NCBI RefSeq assembly: GCF_005144885.1
Contig: NZ_CP039690.1
Span: 2,245,001 to 2,309,000, forward strand
Reading direction: 5' to 3'
Length of the DNA stretch: 64,000 nt
Origin: Phreatobacter stygius
GTDB lineage: Bacteria; Pseudomonadota; Alphaproteobacteria; Rhizobiales; Phreatobacteraceae
The translations under genes were made by a program, and so were the position numbers. The first letter of the stretch is position 1. Every line of letters starts with the position of its first letter. Positions 7,746-15,616 of the stretch are shown here, piece by piece. Under the pieces are notes generated by a model, which was given only the letters and a program-made list of their open reading frames with translations, was not told the origin of the DNA and ran no database searches.

Positions 7746-9710
7746 TTACGCTGAGACTCCGTCACGCTTGTTCGGAGAGTTAGGGGTCATCAGCTTGAAT
7801 TCTTCCTGGAAAATCTCGTTTGATTCGAGGAATTCAGCGGTGTCGATACCTTGCTCGCGCAGGAATGGAGTATCCTTAATCTTCTCTCGGAGACCAAGCA
7901 TCCTTGCTGCCGCGCGCTTGATGAACACGCTGTACGATACCGGGCGGATGACGACTCGATCATACCACTCTTTCCTGTCACCGGCCTCTGTCCGATCAAC
8001 CATTGATCCGAGAACAAAGCAGGTTACATCGGTGGCCTCCGTGACATGTCCCCGCCGAATCAACTCTTTGACGTACTTCCAAGCCTGATCCTTCTGCTCG
8101 CTGCCAATAACGATGCCCGGCTTCTTAATCTCGGCGATCACTAATCGTGCTGTGCCAGAAACTTCATGGTCTGGATCATGGGAATCCCTGCTGTAGAAGC
8201 CCAACGACCCATCGGGCACCATTACGAAATCTGGCCGCAGCCTGCTTCCCGCCTCATTTGATCCAAACAGCTTTCGGATGACTTCGGTCATGCCTTTGTT
8301 ACTGGTAAAATCGAGGCTTTCAAACTCCGGCCCAAAAACCCATAGCGAGCGCTCGAAAAGCGGTTGAAGATCGCCCACCTCGTCCATGGTCTCGTCACGA
8401 AGCTTGCGATCGAGTTCCTCTATAAGCCTGAGCCGCGTTTGGATCTCATCCAGCGCAATCTTTGCGGACCGAACCGTCCAATCCGTGAGGATCTGATGGA
8501 GTTCGTCCAGGTCGCCAGGAGGCATCTCATGGAGCTTCGTAATCAACCCATATTGCGACGTCGAAAGCTCCAAATTGGCAAGCACGCCAGCGACCTGCTG
8601 AATAACGTCCGCACTAATGGTGGGGCAGGTATCCACAACCCTGTCAACAAACTGGTTCCAGCGTTCGCGCCCAATTGGCGGAAGCTGGCTCACAGTCTTC
8701 CCCAGGCTTTCACGGACGGCCGCCTTGGCCTCACTGCGTTTCTCCGCACTGTGTTCCGACAAAACCTCCCTAATCTTCGTGTGGACCGCCAGATGAGTTG
8801 CCTGCCACGCCTGATCTGTTCCCACAAATCCTGACCAATCTGGGTGGACTGCCTCCGCCAGAAAATCAGCCGAAACGAGAAACTGAAATCGCTTCGCTTC
8901 CGTTGTGCGGCCGTCAAGGATTCGGTCGTGGAAGAAGCCAACCCATCCAGGTGTACCGACCAACCGAGATTGGACACGCCAAGCGATTCCATGCTGCCGG
9001 GTCGTCTTGTCCGCCTTCAGCGTGTCGATGACAATCAGATGCGCCGTTCCGAAACCAGGTACATCGATGTACGCTTCCCGTATTCTTTGTGTCGGGACGT
9101 CGTCGAAGGTTATCCGCGTTCCGTCGATGGACACCGAGAAATTTGGATCGGCAAGAAATCGCGTTCCGATGACCTCGCGAGCCTCATCGGCTGCCATGCT
9201 CACGCCATCTTGGCTGGTGGCCGAAATCTCTGTTCCATGACCGGAAACGCCATTCCGGGTGCTTAACAGCTTGAATGCGAAGGGTAGCTCGCTACTGCGG
9301 CTGACTTCGTAGGTCACCTCAATCCCATCCCTCCACGTCCTCACGACGTAAGGGTTTGAAAATCGAAAGGCAGCATGACGCCCCTTACCATTTCGACCAT
9401 ACGGCTGGCGTTGGGGATAGTTGACTAACTCCTCCGGCGGATCGACCCTATTTCCCTCATCTGCAATTTTATCATAGTCCATCGTGCCCCACCGCCGGGC
9501 GAATTGGGCTGCCGTCATTCCCCTGCCGTTGTCGGTGATGGAAAACCATGTCGCGTTGCCACGTTGCGGCCAACGGATAACTACCTCAGTCGCATAAGCA
9601 TCCCACGCATTGGCGACGAGCTCGACGATGGCGACGGATGTGTCGGAGATGATCGCCCCGGCATATTTCCCGAGAAATCGCTCGTCAAAGAGCACGCCTT
9701 GATCGGCCAT
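7746..9710 (-). CDS. GHKL ATPase fused to PD-(D/E)XK-like nuclease domain; candidate defence protein
   Basis: 654 residues from the ATG at 9710, which has GGGGGTGA just upstream. Using numbering six higher (from a TTG at 9728), the N-terminal domain shows GHKL ATP-binding motifs: E36...N40..D43 (ELVANAWD), DNGRGM at 66-71, GRNGKGRHAAF at 111-121 and GHGTE at 163-167. A long helical middle region follows. Residues about 455-575 resemble a PD-(D/E)XK nuclease of the Shedu/DUF4263 kind: RPDFV (D500), then LVIAEIKKP (E533-x-K535) and Q545. GHKL plus nuclease fusions fit antiphage or DNA-sensing roles better than chaperone or kinase roles, since no HisKA or MutL domain is seen. The function is inferred. 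Confidence 0.8.
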   Translation of the reverse strand: MADQGVLFDERFLGKYAGAIISDTSVAIVELVANAWDAYATEVVIRWPQRGNATWFSITDNGRGMTAAQFARRWGTMDYDKIADEGNRVDPPEELVNYPQRQPYGRNGKGRHAAFRFSNPYVVRTWRDGIEVTYEVSRSSELPFAFKLLSTRNGVSGHGTEISATSQDGVSMAADEAREVIGTRFLADPNFSVSIDGTRITFDDVPTQRIREAYIDVPGFGTAHLIVIDTLKADKTTRQHGIAWRVQSRLVGTPGWVGFFHDRILDGRTTEAKRFQFLVSADFLAEAVHPDWSGFVGTDQAWQATHLAVHTKIREVLSEHSAEKRSEAKAAVRESLGKTVSQLPPIGRERWNQFVDRVVDTCPTISADVIQQVAGVLANLELSTSQYGLITKLHEMPPGDLDELHQILTDWTVRSAKIALDEIQTRLRLIEELDRKLRDETMDEVGDLQPLFERSLWVFGPEFESLDFTSNKGMTEVIRKLFGSNEAGSRLRPDFVMVPDGSLGFYSRDSHDPDHEVSGTARLVIAEIKKPGIVIGSEQKDQAWKYVKELIRRGHVTEATDVTCFVLGSMVDRTEAGDRKEWYDRVVIRPVSYSVFIKRAAARMLGLREKIKDTPFLREQGIDTAEFLESNEIFQEEFKLMTPNSPNKRDGVSA

Positions 9711-9917
9711 GAACTCACCCCCCACCAACCGTACATTTAATATTGTTTGGGCGGCACACGTCTACCGTGGATTGTGGCGCGCGCAACTGACCGTCGGTGC
9801 AGATCAGACACTTACATTGTGGCCGGCGCCGATTGGGGACCGGTAGCTCCGCCCCAACTGGCGACCTCAGGTCACGGAGACCACAGCCTCGGCTTGCCAC
9901 CTCTGCGAGTCGGTAGC

Positions 9918-10196
9918 CTAGGGATAGAGCGTGGAATGGTCTATGGGCCCCTCGGGTTGCGGAACGAGGCGGAAAAGCCCCCCATCACGAAAAGTGAAGA
10001 TCGGTTGTTCCGGAAAGGCTCTCGCAATGTCTTCCACAGTTCGAGCAACGCTACCCCTGACCCGCCCCAGATCGGGATGATCTATCTCTATCCACACTTC
10101 AATGGGATCAATGACGAATATGCCGCGAACAGCAAAGTCGCGCATTCCCCATTCATTGTGGCCTTGACGCTCTGACAGACTCCTTTCCAGCGTCAC
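9918..10196 (-). CDS. Hypothetical protein
   Basis: Up to 92 residues. The start is uncertain: a GTG at 10196 overlaps the upstream gene, while an ATG at 10145 follows its stop by seven bases. The sequence from MRDFAVRGIFVIDPIEVWIEID onward has a regular strand-like pattern and reads like a real protein. It may be the second gene of a two-gene unit with 10153-10563, or the two may have been one gene now split by a frameshift. No family is recognised. Confidence 0.5.
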   Translation of the reverse strand: MTLERSLSERQGHNEWGMRDFAVRGIFVIDPIEVWIEIDHPDLGRVRGSVARTVEDIARAFPEQPIFTFRDGGLFRLVPQPEGPIDHSTLYP

Positions 10197-10563
10197 CAGT
10201 CGTCAGGTCTCTCTCGTTGAATTGGCGAATTCCGGTCAAAGGGTGACGGAAGGAGCCACCATCCCCAGGGTCGGCCGTCGCCAAAGACTCCTTCGCATTG
10301 AGATCAAGTATGACACCGACAGTCCCGAAGGCATGCCGATCAAAACCGTCGAACGTGTCTCCTGGTTTGACAACCGAGCAGCAGACTCCATCCTTTGCCT
10401 GACCGCCGATAACGGTGGTCAGGTCATCTGGAAACTTTGGGCTATCCGGATCGGCTCCGCCGGGCGTCCCTGAAAAATGGACGATGAGCGCGCAGTGGCG
10501 GCGGAGAAACTCATGAACCTCGACGACTTCAGGCTTCAAAAACGACTGCCCCACGGCGTTCAA
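10153..10563 (-). CDS. Hypothetical protein
   Basis: 136 residues, no family recognised. The middle part (HCALIVHFSGTPGG, then DDLTTVIGGQ and DRHAFGTVGVILDLNAKES) has a natural composition unlike the Arg-rich shadow frames nearby. There is no signal peptide or membrane segment. It overlaps the next ORF downstream and is divergent from the HEPN-like gene at 10727. Start position and even coding status are uncertain. Confidence 0.5.
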   Translation of the reverse strand: MNAVGQSFLKPEVVEVHEFLRRHCALIVHFSGTPGGADPDSPKFPDDLTTVIGGQAKDGVCCSVVKPGDTFDGFDRHAFGTVGVILDLNAKESLATADPGDGGSFRHPLTGIRQFNERDLTTGDAGKESVRASRPQ

Positions 10564-10726
10564 AATCGCACCTCCCAGCTTGCCGAACTCACACGAAAAG
10601 AAACCCGTTTATGGGACAGATGAAAGCACTCTTCTCCCGCCGCAACTGATAGTTCGGGCATTCTCCCAGTAGGCATTGCAGCCGTCCCGTAACATTGGCA
10701 GCGTATCCGGGCGGTAAGGGGGGACG

Positions 10727-11365
10727 ATGCCAGGGTCTGAGACATTCGAGGAAATTCTTCGCCGCGATTTGCGCTGGCCGAGAAAAGGGGACGTGCCGTT
10801 CAAGAAGTCCGATGACTGGAGCCGGAACGCTAGCATCGGCAAGTGCGGCCATGGTCGGCTTATCATGATGATGACGGGATACAAATCCGCCGCAGATCTC
10901 ATGGTAGAAAAATCAAGAGAATCAAATTACGATAGAGACTGTCTTGTATTTCCAATTCTATTTAACTATCGGCAATTCATTGAATTATCGCTTAAATACT
11001 TAATTTCAACCTACGGATATACAGTATCTATTGAAGCCAATTGGAAATCACACGATCTCGCTTTTCTTTGGTCCGAATTCTTAAAGATCCTAGATGCGTA
11101 TGGTGCCGATGACCCCGACCAGACCAACCCGGTTGTCGGAGCGATTGTCGCAGAGTTTTCGAAGGTAGACCCGAGATCCTACTCATACAGGTATCCCGTT
11201 GACCTAAATGGAAATCTCATCCCGATTACCTATGAGGAGCTTGACCTTGAGGCGCTGGCCGACGTCATGGAAGGTGTCGGAGCATATTTTTCGGGTTGCG
11301 ATGGATACCTCTCCAGTTTGCAAGAACCGATACCGTCGGTGGAAACACAAAATGTGCCCGAATGA
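10727..11365 (+). CDS. HEPN-like protein, unknown function
   Basis: 212 residues, with GGGGG just before the ATG. The core FPILFNYRQFIELSLKYLI followed by W.SHDLAFLWSEFLK resembles a helical module found in several HEPN-fold toxin or defence proteins, where a long helix pair precedes an HDL motif. No clear R-x4-6-H ribonuclease motif was identified, so the HEPN label is a resemblance only. The stretch 10900-11080 is far more AT-rich than its surroundings, which points to a distant origin. It is the last gene before attR. Confidence 0.7.
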   Translation: MPGSETFEEILRRDLRWPRKGDVPFKKSDDWSRNASIGKCGHGRLIMMMTGYKSAADLMVEKSRESNYDRDCLVFPILFNYRQFIELSLKYLISTYGYTVSIEANWKSHDLAFLWSEFLKILDAYGADDPDQTNPVVGAIVAEFSKVDPRSYSYRYPVDLNGNLIPITYEELDLEALADVMEGVGAYFSGCDGYLSSLQEPIPSVETQNVPE

Positions 11366-11408
11366 ATTTTCCCCACCCGAACGACTAGGGAGAACACGCC
11401 GATCCAAC

Positions 11409-11430
11409 TGTTGGCAGAATTGTTGGCATA
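11409..11430. promoter_or_regulatory. Probable integrase arm-type sites, right end
   Basis: TGTTGGCATA at 11421-11430 is identical to the motif at 1967-1976, and TGTTGGCA occurs at 11409-11416. They lie about 60 bases inside attR, matching the left-end cluster next to int. Confidence 0.55.
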
Positions 11431-11488
11431 CGGCCTTAAATAAATATTTTTCATATTATAAATCAAATAGATAAGCGGCCAATATCAC

Positions 11489-11512
11489 TCCCTTCCGCGC
11501 ACCATTCCCCTC
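11489..11512 (+). repeat. attR direct repeat
   Basis: A 24-base copy of the tRNA-Thr 3' end repeat, differing from attL (1827-1851) by the loss of one G in the acceptor strand. It marks the right boundary; chromosomal sequence of higher GC resumes after it. The single deletion would be tolerated because this copy is not part of a tRNA. Confidence 0.85.
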
Positions 11513-11584
11513 ACATCCTGGATAGCCTGCCGGCGACCGGTCTTGGCCGGCAGCCAACGATGCAGCCGAGGGGCCCGGCGCGCC

Positions 11585-13240
11585 TCACTTGAGTTCGGCG
11601 AGCGGCCCGCGCGTGCCCAGTTCCTCGACCAGCACGCGGGTATTCTCCGAATAGTCGATCGGCACGTCGACAAGATGCACGCCGCCACCGGCGAAGGCTG
11701 CCTCCAGCGTCGGCACCAGCTGGTCGACCGCGGTCACGCGCGACGCCTTCGCGCCATAGGCTTCGGCGTAACGGACGAAATCGGGATTGCCGAAGGTCAG
11801 GCCGAAGTCCGGGAACTTGTCGACCGCCTGCTTCCAGCGGATCATGCCATAGGCATTGTCGGTGAGCACGACCACGACCAGGTTGATACCGAGGCGGACG
11901 GCGGTTTCCATCTCCTGCGAATTCATCATGAAGCCGCCGTCGCCACACACCGCCATCACCCGGCGTCCCGGATAGATCATCGCGGCCATCATGGCCGACG
12001 GCAGGCCCGCGCCCATGGTGGCGAGCGCATTGTCGAGCAGCAGGGTATTGGCGACATGCGTACGGTAATTGCGCGCGAACCAGATCTTGTACATGCCGTT
12101 GTCGAGACAGACGATGCCGTCTTCCGGCATGACCGCGCGCACGTCGTGGACGATCCGCTGCGGGGTGATCGGGAAACGGTCCTCTTCGGCACGGTCGTTG
12201 AGGCGCTCCAGGATGCCCTGCCGCAGCGCCAGAAGCTTCGGGTTCGGATCCAGCTTGCCGCCCAGCCGGTCGGCGAGCGCGGTGACCGTCGCCCCGATGT
12301 CGCCGATTACCTCGGCGTCCGGATGGAACACCTCCTCGACGACCGCCGACACATAGCCGATGTGGACGACCTTCGGGCCACCGTCCCGCCGCATCAGGAA
12401 TGGCGGCTTCTCGACGGTATCGTGGCCGATCGAGATGATCAGGTCGGCCTGGTCGATCGCCTCGTGCACATAGTCGCGCTCGGATAGCGCAGCGGTGCCC
12501 ATATAGAGGTTCGAGCCGCCGGTGACCGCCCCCTTGCCCATCTGGGTGTTGAAGAACGGCAGGCGCACGCGGCGAACGAAAGCCGACAGCGCATCGACCA
12601 GGCGTGGCCGGTTGCCGGCCGCGCCGATCATGACCATTGGCCGTTCGGCGGCGAGGATCAGCTCGACCGCCCGCTCCAGCGCCGCGGCAGGGGCGACCGG
12701 CCGCTCGATCGGATGCAACTGAATGATCGGCACGTCGCCGGTCTGCTCGCCGGCGACATCCTCGGGAAGCTCCAGATGGACCGGTCCCGGCCGCTCTTCC
12801 ATGGCGACGCGGAAGGCATCGCGCACGACGGTCGGAATGCTCGCCGGACTGACGATCTGCCGGGTCATCTTGGTCAGCGGCTTCATCGAGGCGATCACAT
12901 CGACGATCTGAAAGCGCGCCTGCTTGGCGCTCATGATCGCCTTCTGGCCGGTGATCATGATCATCGGCATGGCACCGAGATGGGCATAGGCCGCACCGGT
13001 CGAGAAATTCAGCGCGCCCGGTCCGAGCGTCGAGATGCACACGCCCGGCCGGCCGGTCAGGCGGCCATGGGTCGCCGCCATGAAGGCGGCCGCCTGTTCG
13101 TGCCGGGTCAACACCAGCTCGATGCGCGACCTTCGCAAGGCCTCGACGACATCGAGATTCTCCTCGCCCGGCACGCCGAATATGCGGTCGACGCCTTCGT
13201 TCTCGAGCGCGGCGACGAGGAGTTCGGAACCCTTCGGCAT
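11585..13240 (-). CDS. Acetolactate synthase large subunit-like ThDP enzyme
   Basis: 551 residues, the usual size for this family. It has the three ThDP-enzyme domains: an N-terminal PYR domain with the catalytic Glu in TRHEQAAAFMA and the FGVPGEENLD start, a central FAD/NAD-like domain, and a C-terminal PP domain with the GDGGFMMNSQEMETA...DNAYGM ThDP-Mg motif. The family condenses pyruvate (or another 2-oxo acid) to acetolactate. No regulatory small subunit (ilvH) lies beside it, so this is probably an accessory paralogue and not the main IlvB. The ATG at 13240 has AGG eight bases upstream; a longer frame from 13294 is possible. Confidence 0.85.
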   Translation of the reverse strand: MPKGSELLVAALENEGVDRIFGVPGEENLDVVEALRRSRIELVLTRHEQAAAFMAATHGRLTGRPGVCISTLGPGALNFSTGAAYAHLGAMPMIMITGQKAIMSAKQARFQIVDVIASMKPLTKMTRQIVSPASIPTVVRDAFRVAMEERPGPVHLELPEDVAGEQTGDVPIIQLHPIERPVAPAAALERAVELILAAERPMVMIGAAGNRPRLVDALSAFVRRVRLPFFNTQMGKGAVTGGSNLYMGTAALSERDYVHEAIDQADLIISIGHDTVEKPPFLMRRDGGPKVVHIGYVSAVVEEVFHPDAEVIGDIGATVTALADRLGGKLDPNPKLLALRQGILERLNDRAEEDRFPITPQRIVHDVRAVMPEDGIVCLDNGMYKIWFARNYRTHVANTLLLDNALATMGAGLPSAMMAAMIYPGRRVMAVCGDGGFMMNSQEMETAVRLGINLVVVVLTDNAYGMIRWKQAVDKFPDFGLTFGNPDFVRYAEAYGAKASRVTAVDQLVPTLEAAFAGGGVHLVDVPIDYSENTRVLVEELGTRGPLAELK

Positions 13241-13318
13241 GGTGGCCTCATTGTCTTGAAAGCTGCGACGCCGGCTTGCCGCCGGCCCGGGCAAACCTCC
13301 ATCGCGAGGCCTATGCCG

Positions 13319-13528
13319 TCAAGGCACGATCACCCGCGTCGCCGGCGGTCCGATCGGGGTCATCGGGGTGATCAGCAGGCCGAGCAAATGCAGCACGACG
13401 ACGATCAGCAGCACCGCCAGCAGAACACTGACGAGCCCACGATTGCCATAACCGCGATGACCGTAATAGCCGCCGCCACCCAGCAGGATGACCAGGATGA
13501 TGATCAGCAGGATCGTGTTCATGGGCAT
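13319..13528 (-). CDS. Small membrane protein, DUF3309-like
   Basis: About 67-69 residues (start at 13528 or 13522). Two hydrophobic helices, TILLIIILVILLGGGGYYG and VLLAVLLIVVVLHLLGLL, flank a Gly/Arg/Tyr-rich turn. This layout matches small DUF3309-type inner-membrane proteins common in alphaproteobacteria. Function unknown. Confidence 0.7.
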   Translation of the reverse strand: MPMNTILLIIILVILLGGGGYYGHRGYGNRGLVSVLLAVLLIVVVLHLLGLLITPMTPIGPPATRVIVP

Positions 13529-13613
13529 GGGCACCGCAGCCGGTTGATTGCACTGGCCAATCAACGCCTTGACCGCCGTGCGGTTCCGCCGCAGCTCGCC
13601 GCGCCCGGCCGCT

Positions 13614-14489
13614 CTAGGTCGATGGCCGGCGCCCGCCCTGCTTCGGCGACACCAGGATCAGCAGCACGCCGACCAGGACGACGGCCGTGCCGGCCGCCAT
13701 GCGCGCGTCGAAATGATCTTCGAGCAGCACCACGCCCATGCCGATCGCCATCAGCGGACACATCAGCGTGAGGGTCGAGATCACATTGGCTTCGTATTTC
13801 TGGACGAGGCGGAAAAACAGGGAGTGACCGAGCAGCGACACGGCCAGCGCGGCGTAAAGCACGGTGGCGGCGAGGCTCCAGCCGGCCTCCAGCGCCAGCG
13901 GGATCTGGCGGGTTTCGATCAGCGCGGAGGCGGCCGCCAGCGGCACCATCGACGCGAGACCGACCCAGGCCTGGAACTGCAACGGCTGGACACCGCCCAT
14001 CTGCTTGACCAGCACGATGCCGACGGCGGAGGCGAAGGCGCTGGCGACCACGAAGAGCAGGCCGAAGGACAACGAAAAGCCGCCCGGGTTCCACATGACC
14101 GCGATGGCGCCGAAAAACGCCAGCGCGATACCAAAGCCCCGGCGCCAGCTGATCCGTTCGCCGAGCACGAAGACCGACAGCAGGGCGGTGATCGGCACGC
14201 CGAGCTGGGTGACCACCGCGGCGCTCGACGGGCTTGCCGTCATCAAGCCAATGCTGACCAGGCCGAAGCCGCCGGCGCCCATCAAGAGCCCGGCCAGGAC
14301 CATGCGCCAGCGCGGCCGCGGCATTGGCAGCAGCCATGGCAGGGTCGCCAGCAGCACCAGGCCGAAACGGACCGCCGAGAAGAACAGGGGCGGCGTATGC
14401 AACTCGGTCAGCGCCACCTTCGAGATGATGAAATTCGACGCCCAGACCAGGCAGACAAAGACCAGAATGGCGAAATCTCTAAGGAGCAT
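13614..14489 (-). CDS. EamA/DMT-family transporter
   Basis: 291 residues with ten hydrophobic helices in two repeats of five, each an EamA domain (AILVFVCLVWASNFIISKVAL at the start of the first). The drug/metabolite transporter superfamily exports amino acids, nucleosides or other metabolites across the inner membrane; the substrate cannot be predicted. AAGGAG lies immediately upstream of the ATG at 14489, so the upstream ATG at 14519 cannot be excluded. Confidence 0.9.
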   Translation of the reverse strand: MLLRDFAILVFVCLVWASNFIISKVALTELHTPPLFFSAVRFGLVLLATLPWLLPMPRPRWRMVLAGLLMGAGGFGLVSIGLMTASPSSAAVVTQLGVPITALLSVFVLGERISWRRGFGIALAFFGAIAVMWNPGGFSLSFGLLFVVASAFASAVGIVLVKQMGGVQPLQFQAWVGLASMVPLAAASALIETRQIPLALEAGWSLAATVLYAALAVSLLGHSLFFRLVQKYEANVISTLTLMCPLMAIGMGVVLLEDHFDARMAAGTAVVLVGVLLILVSPKQGGRRPST

Positions 14490-14641
14490 GATCCGGGGTA
14501 CGGCCCGCCGCCCATGCAATCAACCGATGCGCTCGCGCGTCAGTCATGCGCCGGCCGATGGCGCGCGCGACGCGCCGGCCGCGCGGCCCTTCCTTCGCCA
14601 GGACGGGCGCACGAGGCCGGCTAAGAGCGTCACCTCCAGTG

Positions 14642-14941
14642 TCAGCTCCGGCCGCTGAGCGTCTGGCGGTACAGGAAATCGACATAGGGCAAGGTGACAT
14701 AGCTGCGTCCCGGCGGCAGCGCGCCGATGACCGCAGTCCGGCATTCCGGCGTCACCGGGCGGCCGGCGCGTTGGCAGAGTGCATCCGGGCTGTCGAGGAA
14801 CTGCAACGGACCACGCCGTTCGACGATCTGGATCTGTCCCGCGGTGGAAGCGGGCCCCGGCGGCGTCACCAGCACGGTGCAGAACATCACAAAAGCGGCG
14901 CCAAGCGCCGCGGAGACCAGAAGAACCACCAGCCGTCTCAT
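14642..14941 (-). CDS. Small membrane-anchored hypothetical protein
   Basis: 99 residues. A strong AAGGAGGG site precedes the ATG at 14941. The N-terminal helix MRRLVVLLVSAALGAAFVMF is a membrane anchor or uncleaved signal; the rest is soluble with two Cys residues (LCQRAG and PECRT). No family is recognised. Confidence 0.75.
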   Translation of the reverse strand: MRRLVVLLVSAALGAAFVMFCTVLVTPPGPASTAGQIQIVERRGPLQFLDSPDALCQRAGRPVTPECRTAVIGALPPGRSYVTLPYVDFLYRQTLSGRS

Positions 14942-15028
14942 CGTTCCCTCCTTCGGGTCGCGTCGACCATACACATGACGCAAGGGAAGGTACCTAACCC
15001 ATCATATGGGGCCAGAGAATGGCAGCCT

Positions 15029-15268
15029 TCATTCCTTGGCGGCGATCAGTCCCATCACGACATGCAGGCTGCTGACCGCGAGGCCGAGGAACAGCACGTC
15101 GGTGGTCACCGGCGTCAGCGCCACATGACCGCCGAACAGGATGAGACTGAGCACCCCTGCCACCAGCCCCGACGCAGCTGTCGCAACCATCAAAACCCCC
15201 CATTGCAATCCCCGGCGGAGACAAGCCATGGCGCATCTTAATGTTCCGCCAAAACACGACGGGATCAT
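15029..15268 (-). CDS. Small two-helix membrane protein
   Basis: Up to 79 residues. Two hydrophobic helices, GVLMVATAASGLVAGVLSLIL and TDVLFLGLAVSSLHVVMGLI, and a short tail. The start is uncertain: 15268 has GGAA upstream, while the ATG at 15229 gives a 66-residue form beginning MACLRRGLQ. No known family. Confidence 0.55.
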   Translation of the reverse strand: MIPSCFGGTLRCAMACLRRGLQWGVLMVATAASGLVAGVLSLILFGGHVALTPVTTDVLFLGLAVSSLHVVMGLIAAKE

Positions 15269-15616
15269 GAAAATTTTCCGGGGAATTGGGCCCGCCCGAC
15301 GCGGCGTCGGATCCAGGCGCGCTAGCGTCCCGACCGACCCGCGCAGCAGAATGGCGCCGCTTTGCCGCACGATCGACCAGGCGTTCATGGCAAACCTCGT
15401 TCCCGACGGCTCAACATCCAGATCATGTCGAGAACCCCGGGCATTCGCCAAACTACCTCGATTTTACCGTGGCCTACGACGGATCGAAAGCAGCCGAAGG
15501 CAAGGCTGCCGCAGCATCGATGGAAATGCGAAGCGAATTCAGGCGGCATGCCCTGGAAAGCTGCGCGAGAGAGAAGCGTCCGGTTCGAGCCTCTCCGAAG
15601 CCGCTGCGGAATCCCC
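15269..15616. other. Intergenic interval
   Basis: No gene is convincing here. It separates two divergent genes and presumably holds their promoters; I could not pick a clear -35/-10 pair. Confidence 0.4.

Larger units (their letters stand above)
1827..11512 (+). mobile_element. Integrative genomic island in tRNA-Thr, about 9.7 kb
   Basis: The element is bounded by near-identical direct repeats, one in the tRNA-Thr 3' end and one at 11489-11512. It carries a tyrosine integrase next to the tRNA, an AlpA/Xis-like gene and accessory cargo. Several parts are visibly more AT-rich than the chromosome, especially 10900-11080 and 11430-11480. No structural phage genes, replication genes or conjugation genes are seen, so it is a small integrative island or satellite-like element, not a full prophage or ICE. 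The integrase, HNH-like protein, resolvase and ATPase-nuclease all lie inside these limits. Mobility today is not shown. Confidence 0.88.

Noticed and set aside
7746-9710. Reading the ATPase as a histidine kinase, MutL or Hsp90
   Set aside because: No HisKA phospho-acceptor, no MutL dimer domain and no Hsp90 middle or C-terminal domain; the C-terminus instead carries a nuclease-like ExK pattern.
1827-11512. A full prophage or conjugative element
   Set aside because: No capsid, tail, terminase, lysis, relaxase or type IV secretion genes occur between the att sites.
13548-14624. A 358-residue plus-strand frame over the EamA transporter
   Set aside because: Shadow of a clear ten-helix transporter; the frame itself is hydrophilic and repetitive.
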